DNA of 64,000 nucleotides. Origin: Actinocrispum wychmicini. GTDB lineage: Bacteria; Actinomycetota; Actinomycetes; Mycobacteriales; Pseudonocardiaceae. Below, one piece after another: positions 45,001-53,907 of the stretch (positions are counted from its first letter, which is position 1; each line of letters starts with the position of its first letter). The DNA lies in contig NZ_SLWS01000003.1 of NCBI RefSeq assembly GCF_004345645.1, positions 558,001 through 622,000 of the forward strand, in the 5' to 3' direction. Both the position numbers and the translations under genes were made by a program. The notes beneath the pieces were generated by a model, which did no database searches, had not been told where the DNA came from, and saw only the letters and a list, made by a program, of their open reading frames with translations.

Positions 45001-45981
45001 GACTCGTACCCCGGGAAGATCACCGCGGTCGTGCATACAGCCGGTGTCCTCGACGACGGCACGTTCGAATCGTTGACTCCGGAACGGGTCGACGCGGTGC
45101 TCGCACCCAAAGTGGATGCTGTATACAATCTGCACGAACTCCTCGGCGACCTGACGGCATTCGTGCTGTTCTCCTCCGCGGCGGGTGTGATCGGGACACC
45201 GGGCCAGGCGAGCTACGCCGCCGCGAACGCCTTCCTGGACGCGTTCGCCGTCCAGCGCCACGCCATGGGCCTGCCCGCGACATCCATCGCGTGGGGTCCT
45301 TGGGAACAGTCCGGGATGACGGCACAGTTGGCCGAGCGGGACCTCCAGCGGATGGCCCGCACCGGCGTCCAACCGTTGTCGGCCGAGGAAGGGCTGGCGA
45401 TGTTCGACGCGGCCGTGGCCAGCGGCCTGCCCGCCGTGGTCGCCGCACGCACCAGCCCGACACCCGCCCGTCGCGTCCGGAAACCCAGGCAAGGCCCGTC
45501 GCCGCAGCTCGCGAACCTGTCCGCCGAAGAACGCGAACCGGTGCTGTTGGAATTGGTGCGAACGCACGCTGCCGCGGTCCTCGGCCACGCCTCAGGGCAG
45601 TTCATCGAGGCCGGCCAGGCGTTCCAGGACCTCGGGTTCGACTCGCTCACCGCCGTGGAGTTCCGCAACCTGCTGACCGACGCCACCGGGCTGAACCTGC
45701 CGGCCACGGTGGTCTTCGACCACCCGAACCCGGCCGCGTTGACCCGTTACCTGCGCGACCGGTTCGGCGGCGACGACACCAAGTCCCTCCCGGCCGTGCT
45801 GACCGACCTGGACAAGGCGCTTACCAATGCCGCGATCGACGACGCGGTACGCGCCGGGCTGGTCGGCCGGCTGCGCGGCCTGATGACCCGGCTGGATGTC
45901 GGGCAAGGTCCCGGAGGACTTGAGTCAGCCACCGACGAGGAGCTCTTCGCGCTGCTCGACAAAGACTTCGGCATCTCGTGA
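36007..45981 (+). CDS. Type I PKS: modules 5 and 6 (both KS-AT-DH-KR-ACP)
   Basis: The protein has 3324 residues. N-terminal docking helix [20 protein letters not shown] closely resembles that of the module 4 protein. Module 5: KS Cys206, methylmalonyl AT (Ser645, YASH), DH His938 in [12 protein letters not shown] from about 1326 with LDD, ACP Ser1637. Module 6: KS Cys1861, malonyl AT (Ser2295 in GHSVG, HAFH), DH His2587 in [12 protein letters not shown] from about 2942 with LDD, ACP Ser3213. Both modules should leave a double bond, the first with a methyl branch. KR6 is shortened in the strand 2 to strand 3 region ([20 protein letters not shown]) and reads SYAAAN where the others read NYAAAN; the catalytic Tyr is kept. 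The gene starts 4 bases after the previous stop and has a TTA codon at 39700-39702. Ends with a docking tail resembling that of module 4. Confidence 0.95.
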   Translation: MADEEKYLQYLKKATAELREARGRLREVEDQRTEPVAIVGMGCRFPGGVGSPDQLWDLVTAGGDAISGVPADRGWDFDSHYDPDPDAAGKSYVRAGGFLDDVAAFDAGFFGISPREALAMDPQQRLLLEVSWEALEAAGFSADTLRGTQTGVFVGSVAPDYGPRMHEGTAETAGYLVTGMATSVVSGRIAYALGLEGTAFTVDTACSSSLVALHLACQSLRQGECSLALAGGVAVMSAPGLFVEFSKQGALSPDGRCRAFSASANGFGLGEGVGAVVLERLSDAQRRGHQVLAVVRGSAVNQDGASSGLTAPNGPSQERVIRQALANARMSTSDVDVVEAHGTGTNLGDPIEAQALLATYGQSRERPLLLGSVKSNIGHAQAAAGVAGVIKMVLGMRHGVVPATLHVDAPSPHVDWSAGSVELPTEAVSWPDTGRPRRAGVSSFGVSGTNAHVILEQAPLLEDQPAAPQTGVVPWILSAKSSSALRAQAGRLLSHVDSRPDLRPADVAFSLVATRSVFDHRAVVVSADPRTALAGFVADDPTADVTVGVAPAGNGPVFVFPGQGSQWIGMAAALLAENEAFAQRMTECQEALRPHVDWSLLDVLDDEDTLSRVDVIQPVLWAAMVSLAAVWESFGVRPAAVVGHSQGEIAAACVAGALSLADGALVVARRSQALRVLAGQGGMVSVPLPEARVRELFGQVAVAAVNGPSATVVAGDPGALDDVLAECERMDVRAKRIPVDYASHSPHVDAIRDELLTLLAPIRPQRPAIPFHSTVPGDHGLLDAGYWFTNLRQTVNFAPTVQRLAGSHRVFVEVSPHPVLTAAVQDTLADGMAIGTLRRDDGGMARFLTSAAEAHVHGVAIEWERAFQNVRRVELPTYAFQRDRYWLSPYAGGGDPARLGLGQVRHPMLGAVVTLSDSGSLLITGRISLSTHPWLADHAVLGTVLVPGAGLLELALYAAHEADCAGVEELTLAAPLVLSGETALQMFVDRPDDTGRRVFRLYSRADGQPWTQNASGTLTHTAPPADDLTQWPPSDAEPLATEGLYERLGDAGYHYGPTFRGLRAAWRRGGETYAEVVLPDDPGQYGIHPALLDAALHAALAGADWQADGLRLPFSWRDATLFASGATAVRVRLTRTGDDAMSVLLADASGRPVVSIGSLVGRPVSPEQLPRAQSHSLYCMEWTERPAPPGEADDVTVSRIGTEPGAVHRGLDLVQSWLAEDRPGRLAVVTTLAVADDVTHLEGAAVWGLLRSAQSENPDRFILVDVDGMQSSEAALPAALALGEPQLAIRSGTIRVPRLTKALAGLQDPPTLAATVSNDRQPGFGPGGTVLLTGATGALGALVARHLVTTHGVRHLVLLSRSGLAATGAPELRDELTELGATVTIEACDAADRAALADVLSRIGRLDAVFHAAGVLDDGMLTALTPERLDKVLAPKAVAAMNLHELTHDLSAFVLFSSAAGVLGAPGQANYAAANGFLDALAQYRVAQGLPGTSIAWGLWAQDSGMTGRLGDTDRSRLARGGLVALPTDEALALLDAAIASQRPQVVAARLNFQALREQAANGTMAPPLRGLVRAPLRTAAAEDRSDLARKLAGLTPDEQDLELTELVRSHAAAVLGHGSTDTVPAERAFRELGFDSLTAVELRNRLNSATGLRLPATVTFDHPNATALAVYIRGQLTVGSATPRAPRTTATPVDEPIAIVGMACRYPGGVHTPDQLWDLVVGETDAMSTFPVDRGWTVDALPGPDGSPVTHAAVGGFLYDVADFDPGFFGVSPREATAMDPQQRLLLEVCWEAVERAGIPPHSLRGTPTGVFAGVMYHDYGRSGGDDPYLVTGNTGSVASGRVSYAFGLEGPAITVDTACSSSLVALHLACQALRNGDCTLALAGGVTVMSTPEMLVEFSRQGGLAADGRCKAFSADADGTGFSEGIGIVLVERLSDAHRNGHDVLAVVRGTAVNQDGASNGLTAPNGPSQERVILQALANARMSTSDIDVVEAHGTGTTLGDPIEAQALLATYGQDRERPLLLGTVKSNIGHTQAAAGMAGVMKMVLAMRDGTVPRTLHVNAPSPHVDWSTGSVSLVTANTPWPETGRPRRAGVSSFGVSGTNAHVILEQPPADNEVGSRSGPPTPVPWVLSARSAAALRDQAERLLAHLSDQEPVDVGFSLATGRSTLEHRAVMVGAELADFRDGLAAVADNAGTYTDLGGRTAFLFSGQGSQRLGMGRDLCARYSRYAQTFDEICDQFELGRPLKDVVFGDDPEVLGQTMFTQAALFAVEVALFRLLDHWGVRPDYLAGHSVGELAAAHVAGVLSLEDACRLVAARGRLIQALPPGGAMIAVQAAEHEIPLTGPDVVIAAVNGPKSVVLSGDEDAVVELAATLGRRTKRLQVSHAFHSPRMEPMLAEFAEVAAGLTYHEPRIPLVSNVTGGLGEDVANAEYWVRHVRQPVRFADGVNALAAAGVRRFLEVGPSGALTSMVRECLPDAAAIPTMRPNRSEERTLVSAVAELHVRGGRVDLPSLYPGARRVDLPTYAFQHSRYWLDARPPVDAPALGLEPAGHPLLGAVVTLPDDKGLLLTGRLSTVNHPWLADHTVLGTTIAPGALLVELAIHAGELVGCPLLTELTTQAPLSLPLAVRVSVGPPDDNGRRPLTIDSDVRHATGTLSPPDETLPEFPRIWPTVDSMDIDGLYERLAETGLDYGPAFQGLRAAWRHGDQTFAEVELPTGLTTDQYGIHPALLDAALHPLLLEARTDQVWVPFAWSDVAVYEPGARAARVALTVSGDSMSVLLADQNGRLVASVGSLTGRPVSAGQLRGARAALSGVDWVPVKASASAPETVVHTVDGDDVHDTLHRTLAAAQEWLANGRPARLAFVTHGVAAGENPAGAAVWGLIRSAQAEHPGRFALIDVDDDQAIPTCDEPQVAVRAGTLLVPKVTPRQPVTATPDFGDGTVLITGATGALGRLVARHLAERELLLVSRSGPTDEVPDAVACDVSDRTALAALIDSYPGKITAVVHTAGVLDDGTFESLTPERVDAVLAPKVDAVYNLHELLGDLTAFVLFSSAAGVIGTPGQASYAAANAFLDAFAVQRHAMGLPATSIAWGPWEQSGMTAQLAERDLQRMARTGVQPLSAEEGLAMFDAAVASGLPAVVAARTSPTPARRVRKPRQGPSPQLANLSAEEREPVLLELVRTHAAAVLGHASGQFIEAGQAFQDLGFDSLTAVEFRNLLTDATGLNLPATVVFDHPNPAALTRYLRDRFGGDDTKSLPAVLTDLDKALTNAAIDDAVRAGLVGRLRGLMTRLDVGQGPGGLESATDEELFALLDKDFGIS

Positions 45982-45992
45982 CGGGGGTTGTG

Positions 45993-48900
45993 ATGACGGA
46001 CGTGGCCAAGCTCCGCGACCTGCTCAGGAAGGCGACCGCCGAGCTGTACCAGATGCGCGACCGGTTGCGGGACATGGCGGACCGGACGGTCGAGCCGATC
46101 GCGATCGTCGGCATGGGCTGCCGCTACCCCGGCGGGGTCGCCTCCCCTGAACAGCTCTGGGACCTGGTGGTCACCGGCCGGGACGCGATCTCCGAGTTCC
46201 CCACCGACCGCGGCTGGGATTTGGACGGCCTCTACGACCCGGACCCCGAGGCGACCGGGAAGTCGTACACCCGGCACGGCGGCTTCCTCGACGGCGCCGC
46301 CGGGTTCGACGCCGGATTCTTCGGCATCTCCCCCCGCGAGGCCCTGGCGATGGATCCCCAGCAGCGACTGCTGCTGGAGGTGTCCTGGGAGGCACTGGAG
46401 TCCGCGGGCATCCCGGCCGACACGTTGCGTGGTTCGCGGACCGGCGTGTTCACCGGCGTCATGTACCACGACTACCTGGCCAGGCTGCGGGAGATCCCGG
46501 CGGAGCTGGAAGGGCTGCTGGGCACCGGGGGAGCGGGCAGCGTCGCGTCCGGCCGGGTGTCGTACTCGTACGGGTTCGAAGGGCCGGCGGTGACTGTGGA
46601 CACCGCGTGCTCGTCTTCCCTCGTAGCGTTGCACCTGGCCTGTCAGGCGTTGCGGCTGGAGGAGTGCACGCTGGCGTTGGCCGGGGGAGCGACCGTGATG
46701 GCCGGTCCGGCACCGTTCGTGGAGTTCAGCCGGCAACGCGGGTTGTCGCCGGACGGCCGGTGCCGGTCGTTCGCGTCGGCCGCGGACGGCGTCGGCTGGG
46801 CCGAGGGTGTCGGTGTGCTCGTGCTGGAGCGGCTGTCGGACGCCCAGCGCCTTGGCCACGACATCCTGGCCGTGGTCCGCGGTTCGGCCGTCAACCAGGA
46901 CGGCGCCTCGAACGGGCTCACCGCCCCCAACGGCCCCTCACAGGAGCGCGTCATCCGCCAGGCGCTGGCGAATGTCCGAATGTCAACATTCGACATCGAC
47001 GTGGCCGAAGGGCATGGCACAGGCACCGCGCTGGGCGACCCGATCGAGGCCCAGGCGTTGTTGTCAACATACGGACAAGGCCGTGAGCGGCCGCTGCTGC
47101 TGGGGTCGGTGAAGTCGAACATCGGACACGCGCAGGCGGCCGCCGGAGTGGCTGGTGTGATCAAGATGGTGCTGGGGATGCGGCACGGCGTGGTGCCCGC
47201 GACGCTGCACCTGGACACGCCTTCGTCCAAAGTGGACTGGTCGACGGGCGCGGTGTCCGTCGTCGGGTCGAACACGCCGTGGCCGGACACCGGGCGGCCA
47301 CGGCGAGCAGCGGTGTCGTCCTTCGGCATCAGCGGGACGAACGCGCACGTACTCGTCGAGCAGGCCCCGGCCGCGGAAGCCCTGGCGGATCCGCCGGCCA
47401 CCGACTTGACGCCGTGGCTGCTGTCGGCCAAGTCCAAGGAAGCCCTGCGCGCACAAGCCAAACGGCTGTTGTCGCACGTGGGCACGCACGACGACGATGC
47501 GGCGGACATCGCCCGATCGCTGGCGACGACACGAACCGTGTTCCGGTACCGGGCTGTGATCGTGGCCGCCGACCGCACCGACTTCCTACACGGCCTGGAC
47601 GCGTTGGCCGGCGACCAACCCAGCGCCGGCTTGGCCACAGGGAGCGCGCTAGGCGGGAAGACCGCGTTCGTGTTCTCCGGCCAAGGCGCGCAACGCACCG
47701 CGATGGGACGCGAACTGCACGCCCGGTTCCCGGTGTTCGCGGACGTGTTCGACGATCTGTGCGCACGCCTGTCCGAGGGGCTCGGGTATTCGCTGCGGGA
47801 TGTCGTGTTCGGCGAAGGCCTGCTCGACCAGACCGGGCACGCCCAACCTGCGCTGTTCGCGATCGAGGTCGCGTTGTACCGGCTGTTCGAGCACTGGGGT
47901 GTCCGGCCGGACTACGTCGCCGGGCATTCGATCGGCGAGCTCGCGGCGGCACACGTCGCCGGGCTGTTGTCCGCGCCGGACGCGTGTCGCCTGGTCGCGG
48001 CACGGGCCACGCTGACCCAGAACCTGCCCGCGGGTGGGGCGATGGTCGCGGTCCGAGCCGGCGAGGAGGAAGTACAGCCGCTGCTCGCCAATACTGACGT
48101 GGCGATCGCGGCGATCAACGGACCGAGTTCGCTCGTGCTGTCCGGCGCGTCCGAGGCGGTCATGGATCTGGCCAGTGTGTTGGCCGAGCGGGGGCACGAC
48201 ACCCGGCGGCTTCGGGTGAGCCACGCGTTCCACTCGCCCCTGGTGGAGCCGATGTTGCCCGCGTTGGCCGAAGTGGTGCGTGGTGTCTCGTTCGGTGACC
48301 TGACCGTTCCGATCGTGTCCACATTGACCGGGAAGACGGCGACCCGGGACGACATGAGCTCACCGGAGTACTGGACACGGCAGATGCGCGAGCCCGTGCG
48401 GTTCGCCGACAGCGTGCGGTTCCTGTCCGCGGAAGGCGTGCGTTGCTTCCTGGAGTTGGGGCCGGACGCCGTCCTCGTGCCGATGATCCAGGACTGCGTG
48501 ACCGAGCCCGTGGTGACCGCGCCCGCCCTACGCCGTGACCGACCGGAAGAAGCCGCCGTCACCACGGCACTGGCCGCTATGTACGCCCATCGGCCCGAGC
48601 TGATCGACGTGCCCGGCCGCCGGATACCACTGCCCACCTACGCCTTCCAACACCAACGGTTCTGGCTGGAATCCAGCGGCACGGTCACCTACAGCAGCAC
48701 CGGGCTCGACGACACCGCCGAGGAAACCCTGCTGCAGCGGCTGGACGGCCTCACCGACACCGAGCAAACAGCCCTGCTCGTGAGCCACGTCCGCGCCGAG
48801 GCGTCCACGGTGATGGGACACCAGGCGCCGGACGCGATCCAGGAGGACGACGACTTCCTGGACATCGGGTTCACCTCGATGACCGTGGTGGAACTGCGCA

Positions 48901-49010
48901 ACCGGCTGCGCGCCGCGACCGGGCTGGAACTGCCGATGAGCGTCATCTTCGACTACCCGACCCCTCGGGACGTCGCCGAGTACATGCGCGTCGAGTTGGC
49001 CAGCCAGTGA
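45993..49010 (+). CDS. Type I PKS: module 7 (KS-AT-ACP), terminal, no thioesterase
   Basis: The protein has 1005 residues. Docking helix ([20 protein letters not shown]), KS (Cys206 in DTACSSS; the first His motif reads EGHGTGT instead of EAHGTGT), malonyl AT (Ser646 in GHSIG, HAFH motif) and ACP (Ser962 in IGFTSM). There are no reductive domains, so the last unit keeps its beta-keto group, and the protein ends right after the ACP with no thioesterase or reductase. This is the architecture expected when a condensation domain takes over the chain to make a beta-ketoamide. ATG 45993 has GGGGG at a good distance; GTG 45978 overlaps the previous stop and is the alternative. The SnoaL-like gene follows after 10 bases. 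Confidence 0.95.
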   Translation: MTDVAKLRDLLRKATAELYQMRDRLRDMADRTVEPIAIVGMGCRYPGGVASPEQLWDLVVTGRDAISEFPTDRGWDLDGLYDPDPEATGKSYTRHGGFLDGAAGFDAGFFGISPREALAMDPQQRLLLEVSWEALESAGIPADTLRGSRTGVFTGVMYHDYLARLREIPAELEGLLGTGGAGSVASGRVSYSYGFEGPAVTVDTACSSSLVALHLACQALRLEECTLALAGGATVMAGPAPFVEFSRQRGLSPDGRCRSFASAADGVGWAEGVGVLVLERLSDAQRLGHDILAVVRGSAVNQDGASNGLTAPNGPSQERVIRQALANVRMSTFDIDVAEGHGTGTALGDPIEAQALLSTYGQGRERPLLLGSVKSNIGHAQAAAGVAGVIKMVLGMRHGVVPATLHLDTPSSKVDWSTGAVSVVGSNTPWPDTGRPRRAAVSSFGISGTNAHVLVEQAPAAEALADPPATDLTPWLLSAKSKEALRAQAKRLLSHVGTHDDDAADIARSLATTRTVFRYRAVIVAADRTDFLHGLDALAGDQPSAGLATGSALGGKTAFVFSGQGAQRTAMGRELHARFPVFADVFDDLCARLSEGLGYSLRDVVFGEGLLDQTGHAQPALFAIEVALYRLFEHWGVRPDYVAGHSIGELAAAHVAGLLSAPDACRLVAARATLTQNLPAGGAMVAVRAGEEEVQPLLANTDVAIAAINGPSSLVLSGASEAVMDLASVLAERGHDTRRLRVSHAFHSPLVEPMLPALAEVVRGVSFGDLTVPIVSTLTGKTATRDDMSSPEYWTRQMREPVRFADSVRFLSAEGVRCFLELGPDAVLVPMIQDCVTEPVVTAPALRRDRPEEAAVTTALAAMYAHRPELIDVPGRRIPLPTYAFQHQRFWLESSGTVTYSSTGLDDTAEETLLQRLDGLTDTEQTALLVSHVRAEASTVMGHQAPDAIQEDDDFLDIGFTSMTVVELRNRLRAATGLELPMSVIFDYPTPRDVAEYMRVELASQ

Positions 49011-49020
49011 AAGGGGTGCC

Positions 49021-49398
49021 ATGAGCCACCAGGAGTTCCGGCGTGCGGTGGAGCTGCACGACCGTGAGTTGATCAGCGCCGCGCTCGCGCCCGACGTCGT
49101 CGTCCACAGCCCGGTCACCGCCCGCCCCTTCACCGGCAAGGACGTCGTGACCAAGCTGATCTACGCCGCCCGCGCCGGTGTCGACGGATTCGTGTACACC
49201 GACGAGATCCTGGCCGACGGCGTGGCCGGCCTGATCTTCAAGGGCAAGATCAAGGGCCGCCCGGCCGAAGGCATGGACCTGGTCCGGCTGACCGACACCG
49301 GCCTGGTGTACGACCTGACCGTGATGATCCGCCCGCTCTTCGCCGGCGCCGCCTTCAACGAGGTGATGGCCCCGGTGGTGGCCGAACTGCTTGGTTGA
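49021..49398 (+). CDS. SnoaL-like / NTF2-fold protein
   Basis: This 125-residue protein has the cone-shaped alpha+beta fold family pattern: an N-terminal helix (FRRAVELHDRELISAALAPDVVVHSP), then VTARPFTGKDVV, then curved strands ending in LTVMIRPL. Family members are polyketide cyclases, hydratases or isomerases, and many others have no known reaction. No catalytic residues can be named with confidence. It lies 10 bases after the last PKS gene with AAAGGGG upstream, so it is the last gene of the biosynthetic operon and probably acts on the polyketide or the cyclised product. A late cyclisation of the polyene is one possibility. Confidence 0.7.
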   Translation: MSHQEFRRAVELHDRELISAALAPDVVVHSPVTARPFTGKDVVTKLIYAARAGVDGFVYTDEILADGVAGLIFKGKIKGRPAEGMDLVRLTDTGLVYDLTVMIRPLFAGAAFNEVMAPVVAELLG

Positions 49399-49413
49399 CC
49401 CTGTGTTCGTCAT

Positions 49414-49437
49414 GGGTGAACCGGACCATGTTCACCC
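49414..49437. promoter_or_regulatory. Inverted repeat between the biosynthetic operon and the SARP gene
   Basis: The dyad GGGTGAAC-N8-GTTCACCC is perfect over 8 bases per arm. It starts 15 bases after the SnoaL-like stop and about 105 bases before the SARP start. No T-run follows it, so an operator for the SARP promoter or a weak transcription barrier are both possible. Confidence 0.5.
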
Positions 49438-49540
49438 GCCATGTCGTGGCCCGTTCACTGTCCCCGGCACAAAGGTTTTGGGAACGTAAAGCCGTGCCGC
49501 GGCCGGCAGCCCCGAAGGCCGTGCTGGGGATTGGGGTGCG

Positions 49541-50320
49541 ATGCGTATCAAAGTACTTGGGCCGATGGAGGTCTCCCGGGACGAGCACCTGATCACGCCG
49601 ACCGCGACCAAACACAGGCAGCTGTTGGCCCTGCTCGCGTTGAACGCCGGCCAGGTGGTGTCGGTGCGTACGTTGTTCGAGGAGCTGTGGGGGAGCGAGC
49701 CACCGAACACCGCGGACCAGACGCTGCGGACGTACATCCTCCATCTGCGCCGCAGGATCGGCCGGCAGGCCAAGGAGGTGCTGGTCACCCGGCACGGCGG
49801 CTACCAGCTGGACCTCGCCGCGGGTGACCTGGACACCCAGGTGTACGAGCGGCTGGCCACCGAGGGGCGATTAGCCAACGACCAGGGCCGGACCGAGGCG
49901 GCGTCCCGGCTGTTGCGGTCGGCGCTGGAGGTCTGGCGCGGACCGGCGTTGGTCGACGTCCATGTCGGACTGCCGATGAGTGTGCACGTCAACCGGCTCG
50001 ACGAGAGCAAGCTCGGTGTCCTGGAGGCGTGGATCGACACGGATCTGCGGCTCGGCCGCCACCAGTTGCTGCTCAGTGAGCTGGCGGAGCTGACCGCCCG
50101 GTTCCCGATGCACGAACGACTGTGCGGCCAGTACATGATCGCCCAGTACCGCTCCGGGCGGCAGTGGCGGGCGCTGGAGATCTTCCGCACCCTGCGCCAC
50201 AACCTGGTCGCCGAACTGGGGGTGGAGCCGTCCGCGGGCATGCAGCACCTGCAGCGCGCGATCCTGAACGCGGACCCCCGGCTCAACGATCCGATCACCG
50301 TCGTAGCCTCGGCCTGGTGA
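49541..50320 (+). CDS. SARP-family transcriptional activator
   Basis: The 259-residue protein has the SARP layout. An N-terminal OmpR-like winged-helix DNA-binding domain spans about 1-95 (MRIKVLGPMEV, KHRQLLALLALNAGQVVSV, DQTLRTYILHLRRRIG). A bacterial transcriptional activation domain spans about 100-245 (RLLRSALEVWRGPALVDV, LGRHQLLLSELAELTARFP, EIFRTLRHNLVAELGVEPS). There is no NB-ARC or TPR extension, so it is a small pathway-type SARP. Such proteins bind direct repeats upstream of biosynthetic promoters and recruit RNA polymerase. Codon 111 is TTA (49871-49873), which in actinomycetes ties translation to the bldA tRNA and so to development. It is the only regulator next to the cluster and the probable activator of both operons. 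Confidence 0.92.
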   Translation: MRIKVLGPMEVSRDEHLITPTATKHRQLLALLALNAGQVVSVRTLFEELWGSEPPNTADQTLRTYILHLRRRIGRQAKEVLVTRHGGYQLDLAAGDLDTQVYERLATEGRLANDQGRTEAASRLLRSALEVWRGPALVDVHVGLPMSVHVNRLDESKLGVLEAWIDTDLRLGRHQLLLSELAELTARFPMHERLCGQYMIAQYRSGRQWRALEIFRTLRHNLVAELGVEPSAGMQHLQRAILNADPRLNDPITVVASAW

Positions 50321-50348
50321 GGATCGATATCGACTTGACGCACACTCG

Positions 50349-51578
50349 GTGGCGGCCGGCAACGTGGCCGAAACACGCGGCCGTCATCGTGCACCCGTGA
50401 TCACAATGGTGGGCGTTCCCGCCCGCAACGAAGCCACGACCATCGAGTCCGTGGCGCGCGCCGCCGACGCCGGCCTGAAGGACCTGGGCACGGCGCACAA
50501 CAGCATGATCGTGCTTGCCGACAACGGCAGCACGGACGGCACACCCACGCGGTTCCTCGAAGCCGCGACCAGGACCCGCCAACTGGTCATCCAGTCCGGC
50601 GGTACGGGCACCGGGAAGGGCACCAACGTGCTCGCCCTGATGCGCGCGGCCCTCGAACACGGCGCCGCCCACCTGATCCTGCTGGACGCCGACGTCCGGT
50701 CGGGCGAGGCGGCGTGGATCGCCCGGCTCGGCTCGGCGGTCGACGGCGACACCCCGACCCTGGCGGTGCCTACCTACCGCCGTAACCGGTACGAGGCGAA
50801 CACCACCAACCACCTGGCCAGCCCGCTGGTGGCGGCCCTGTTCGGCGCGCCGCTGCAGCAGCCGATCGGCGGCGAGTTCGCGATGAACCGGGCCCTGCTG
50901 GAACAAGCCCGCCACTGGCCAGCGCCGGCGAGCGCGTCGCTGTACGGGATCGACATCTGGCTGACGACGAACGCCCTGCGCGAAGGCCACCGAGTGGTCG
51001 AGGTGCCCCTCGGCGTGAAGCTGCACAACTCGCCGTTCCCCAAGATCCTGTCCCTGCCCCAGCAGGTCCTCGACGCCCTGTTCCACGTCACGCTCCGCCT
51101 GGACCGCCCCCGTCCGGCCGAAATGGACATGCGCATGTCCCGAAGGTCCGCGGTGGACACCGAGGCCCGCAAACAGGACCCGGCGACGGTGGCCAAGGTG
51201 GTGAAAGCGGCCGCCGGTTACCTGGCGACCCATCACGCCGTGGTCAGCAGTATGTTCCCGACCGTCGCCGGCCTGCGGGTCGCGCCCTGGGGACACCGGA
51301 TCCTCACCCAGGACTGGCCGCACATCCTGGCCGACGGCGTGGAAGCGCTCGCCCGGGGACAGTTCCAGCCGGCCCGCGACCACCTGATCGCCCTGTACAT
51401 CAACCGAGTCCTGAGCTTCTGGGACGAGATAGCCGACCTGACCGGCGCGGAGATCGACGCCCTCCTGGACCGCCAAGCCACGGAGACGGTGAAAGCGGTG
51501 GCAGACCGCCCGATCACCTTCACCGGAGTGACCCAGGCGACCGGGTTCGACCGCGGCACCTGGACCGCCATCTCTTGA
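50349..51578 (+). CDS. GT2-family glycosyltransferase, glucosyl-3-phosphoglycerate synthase-like
   Basis: A 409-residue GT-A fold enzyme. MVGVPARNEATTIESV is the nucleotide-binding start, DNGSTDGT the usual second motif, and LLDADVRSG carries the metal-binding DxD (DAD). QQPIGGEFAMNR and YGIDIWLT match acceptor-side motifs of the glucosyl-3-phosphoglycerate/mannosylglycerate group. There is no signal or membrane segment. It would move a hexose from a nucleotide sugar to a small acceptor. GTG 50349 is the given start; GTG 50397 or ATG 50406 would start nearer the first conserved motif and are equally possible. It follows the SARP gene by 28 bases, so it may be co-transcribed with it. Glycosylation of the cluster product or an unrelated compatible-solute role are both open. 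Confidence 0.75.
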   Translation: MAAGNVAETRGRHRAPVITMVGVPARNEATTIESVARAADAGLKDLGTAHNSMIVLADNGSTDGTPTRFLEAATRTRQLVIQSGGTGTGKGTNVLALMRAALEHGAAHLILLDADVRSGEAAWIARLGSAVDGDTPTLAVPTYRRNRYEANTTNHLASPLVAALFGAPLQQPIGGEFAMNRALLEQARHWPAPASASLYGIDIWLTTNALREGHRVVEVPLGVKLHNSPFPKILSLPQQVLDALFHVTLRLDRPRPAEMDMRMSRRSAVDTEARKQDPATVAKVVKAAAGYLATHHAVVSSMFPTVAGLRVAPWGHRILTQDWPHILADGVEALARGQFQPARDHLIALYINRVLSFWDEIADLTGAEIDALLDRQATETVKAVADRPITFTGVTQATGFDRGTWTAIS

Positions 51579-51586
51579 CCCCGGCG

Positions 51587-52189
51587 TCAACTCGCCAACG
51601 CGTGTTCGGCCGCGGCGATGTTGGCGCGCCAGCGGTCCAGGTAGTTCTGGGCTACGGTGCCAGGTTTCTCGCCTCGGGTGAAGGCTTTCATGGCGCTCGC
51701 GCCGGCGTCGTAGCCGAGGGCGAGCAGTTCGTCGTGCGTGTACGGGCCTGGCCACTTCGGCGGCAGCTGGGTGGCCAGGTCGTGCAGGAACCAGGCGGCC
51801 GCCTTGATCGCGAGGTCGGGGTCGTCGGGGAGGTCCTGCCAGTCGCGGGTGGCGAAGTCGCGGCCTCGGCGAGTGTCGTCGAAGGCCGCCTTGTGCATGT
51901 TGGCGATGCCGAAGGCGGCGTCCGGCTTGATTTTCTGCCAGGCGCGCTCGGTTTCTGGATCGTGTGGTTTGTCTGATTCGTTGTACAGGATCGCCATCAG
52001 CAGCGTGGGATTCACCGCCGCATTTCGGGCGTATTCACGGACTTTCGACGCATACCGGGCAGGGTCCTGCGGACTCGCTATCGCGGAGCTGGCAGGACTC
52101 GGCGACGGCGGTGGTGTTGCGTCCGTGCTCTGGCAGCCGGCCAGGGCCAGGAGCGCCACCACCGCACAGGCCAGCCGAGCCCGCAGCAC
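51587..52189 (-). CDS. Lytic-transglycosylase-like lipoprotein
   Basis: The 200-residue exported protein has an N-terminus (VLRARLACAVVALLALAGC) that is a lipoprotein signal with lipobox LAGC. A Ser/Pro-rich spacer follows, then a lysozyme-like domain from about residue 55. The Glu of LLMAILYNESD is in the position of the catalytic Glu of SLT/goose-type enzymes, and AAFGIANMHKAAF and ALGYDAGASAMKAF match the later SLT motifs. It probably cleaves or binds peptidoglycan on the outer face of the membrane. GTG 52189 is chosen because it places the signal peptide at the N-terminus and sits 2 bases after the tatA stop, indicating translational coupling. The longer reading to 52582 runs through tatA in another frame. 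Confidence 0.75.
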   Translation of the reverse strand: MLRARLACAVVALLALAGCQSTDATPPPSPSPASSAIASPQDPARYASKVREYARNAAVNPTLLMAILYNESDKPHDPETERAWQKIKPDAAFGIANMHKAAFDDTRRGRDFATRDWQDLPDDPDLAIKAAAWFLHDLATQLPPKWPGPYTHDELLALGYDAGASAMKAFTRGEKPGTVAQNYLDRWRANIAAAEHALAS

Positions 52190-52191
52190 GT

Positions 52192-52476
52192 CTAGTCGTG
52201 GCCCTGGCGGGCGGCGAGCTGGGTGCGCAGGTCCTCCACCTGCTGCTGCATCCGCGCCAGCCGGGCCTGGTCGTCCGTGGACGCCGACGCCGACGTGGAG
52301 GCAGGGGGCTCCTCCTCGTCGTCCTTCCGCAGGCCCTTGGTCTCCGCTTTCAGGATGCGCAGGGAACGTCCCACTGAACGCGCGGTGTCCGGCAGCCGTT
52401 TCGATCCGAAGACCAGAAGGACGACGATGCACAGGATCAACAGGTGCGGCCAGCCCAACCCGTTTGCGAAATTCAT
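52192..52476 (-). CDS. tatA: Sec-independent protein translocase subunit TatA/E
   Basis: The 94-residue protein has the canonical TatA layout. One N-terminal membrane helix ([19 protein letters not shown]) ends in FGSKRLPD, followed by the amphipathic helix [19 protein letters not shown] and a charged Ser/Glu-rich tail. TatA oligomers form the pore-like element of the twin-arginine translocase that exports folded proteins. No tatC or tatB is adjacent; in actinobacteria extra tatA-like genes are common, so this may be a secondary copy. It is followed directly by the lipoprotein gene. Confidence 0.92.
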   Translation of the reverse strand: MNFANGLGWPHLLILCIVVLLVFGSKRLPDTARSVGRSLRILKAETKGLRKDDEEEPPASTSASASTDDQARLARMQQQVEDLRTQLAARQGHD

Positions 52477-52792
52477 GGCATTCCTTCACGATCTCTTGAC
52501 CGAATTGTGTTTCCCACCGCCGAAATCGTAGCGCCCGAATTCGCCGCCTGGATACGACCCACGCGGTAGTGATCATCCACACTTGGTGTATGCGGTATAC
52601 GATCTACTAGTATGGCTGTATTATGAAGACACACGACCACGGAGCGCGGTCAGCACAGCTCAGACACAGAACGTTCCCGGCGGAACCGGCCCGACAGGCG
52701 GGCACACCGACACCGCCGGCCTGTTCACCAGCCACCCCAAGACCAGCCACCTCAAAGATCCCTCGTGATTGATCCTTAACCAGGCCCCGGCA
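52477..52792. other. Intergenic stretch without a convincing gene
   Basis: These 316 bases lie between tatA and a small membrane-protein gene. Bases 52575-52630 are strikingly AT-rich and contain GTATAC and overlapping TAG/TAT steps, so a tatA-side promoter or other control site may be here. Two short plus-strand frames (52583-52768, 61 residues, and one from ATG 52624) have no recognisable domain or clear ribosome site and are not called. Confidence 0.5.
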
Positions 52793-53014
52793 TCACGAGT
52801 CATCATCGTCAGACGACGAACGCCCGGTATGCCGTTGTCGTCGATACGCCCATCCGGCCACCACCCCGTAGACGACTGCCCCCAGCGACAACCCCACCCC
52901 GCGCCAGGGCACCGGGTCACCAATCCACGCCGCCGCACCCATCACTGCCAGACTGCAACTGAGCAGCGCATGCCGCTGCCACCGCCATCGCGGCCCTGGT
53001 GCCCTGTGCGCCAC
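52793..53014 (-). CDS. Small predicted membrane protein of unknown function
   Basis: The 73-residue frame has two hydrophobic segments (HALLSCSLAVMGAAAWIG and GVGLSLGAVVYGVVAGWAY), a basic N-terminus and an acidic tail (SSSDDDDS), the layout of a small two-helix membrane protein with positive-inside charges. Start is GTG with only a weak ribosome site. I do not recognise the family. The hydrophobic pattern is the main reason to believe it is real. Confidence 0.45.
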   Translation of the reverse strand: MAHRAPGPRWRWQRHALLSCSLAVMGAAAWIGDPVPWRGVGLSLGAVVYGVVAGWAYRRQRHTGRSSSDDDDS

Positions 53015-53097
53015 AACTCAATCATGAACAAGAAGTCGATCCGCCGTTGAGCGACACGTTAGAGTTGGGGCCGCGCCGGTCGGATTCAGGGGGTGCG

Positions 53098-53907
53098 ATG
53101 CTCCGGCTGTTACCCGTCCTGGCGGTGCTGGCGTTCGTCGCCACCATGGTGTCCGCCGCGACGTCCCCCACGGTCGCGGCCACCCCGGACGGCCGGTCCG
53201 TCCGACTCGCCACGTTCAACATCTACGGCAACGTCGGCCACCAGGGCCGGGCGGACTGGGTGCCGGACGCCGTCGACGAGGTGCTGCGGCCCGCGCCGAC
53301 CGCGTTGGCGTTGCAGGAGGCCTGCCGCAACCAGGCCCAGGAGTTCGCCGACCGCCTCGGCGGACGGATGGAGTTCCTGACGTTGATGCCACACCGGTGT
53401 GACAACGGCGCGGACTTCGGCGACGCGGTGGTGTATCGGGGGCCGGCGAACGGCACGGCGGTCCGCCGGATCCTGCCGGGCCTGGACGAGGAGGACGAGC
53501 CCCGCGGCCTGATCTGCGTTCCCCTCAGGCCGCACGGGCGCCCGATGATGTTCTGCTCGGTCCACCTCTCGCTCGACCCGGGGCGTCGCCTCGCCCAGAC
53601 CACCGTGCTGGCCGACGCGGAGGCGGGCCGACGGCCGGACACGCCGCCGTTGGGGGAGTGGGGCCAGGTCGTGCTGGCCGGCGACTTCAACGCCGAACCC
53701 ACCAGCCGTGAGCTGGATCCGTTGTACGACACCATAGGCGCGATGGAAGCCCTCGGGCCGCGCGGCCGGTTCGCCCAGCCGACCCACGGCGACGGCAAGA
53801 TCGACTACATCTTCACGTGGCGGGCGAAGGGGTCGTTCGAGTACACGAACGCGATCCCGTGCCGATACAGCGACCACAGTCTGTACACCAGCGAGTTCAC
53901 CTTCTGA
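53098..53907 (+). CDS. Secreted endonuclease/exonuclease/phosphatase-family hydrolase
   Basis: The 269-residue protein starts with a signal peptide (MLRLLPVLAVLAFVATMVSA) followed by an EEP domain. The metal- and phosphate-binding landmarks are in order: LATFNIYG (Asn), LQEAC (Glu), CSVHLSL (His), LAGDFNAEP (Asp, Asn), KIDYIF (Asp) and the terminal SDHSLYTSEF (Asp-His). The family hydrolyses phosphodiesters in nucleic acids, phosphoinositides or sphingomyelin; the substrate cannot be told here. ATG 53098 with AGGGGGTGCG is preferred over 52999, which would bury the signal sequence. Codon 5 is TTA, so this gene too may depend on bldA. Confidence 0.85.
   Translation: MLRLLPVLAVLAFVATMVSAATSPTVAATPDGRSVRLATFNIYGNVGHQGRADWVPDAVDEVLRPAPTALALQEACRNQAQEFADRLGGRMEFLTLMPHRCDNGADFGDAVVYRGPANGTAVRRILPGLDEEDEPRGLICVPLRPHGRPMMFCSVHLSLDPGRRLAQTTVLADAEAGRRPDTPPLGEWGQVVLAGDFNAEPTSRELDPLYDTIGAMEALGPRGRFAQPTHGDGKIDYIFTWRAKGSFEYTNAIPCRYSDHSLYTSEFTF

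Noticed and set aside
45993-49010. Terminal thioesterase or reductase domain in the last PKS
   Set aside because: The protein ends directly after the ACP; no GxSxG hydrolase or nucleotide-binding loop follows.
52583-52768. Small plus-strand frame of 61 residues
   Set aside because: No ribosome site, no recognisable domain, low-complexity C-terminal half; kept only as part of the intergenic description.
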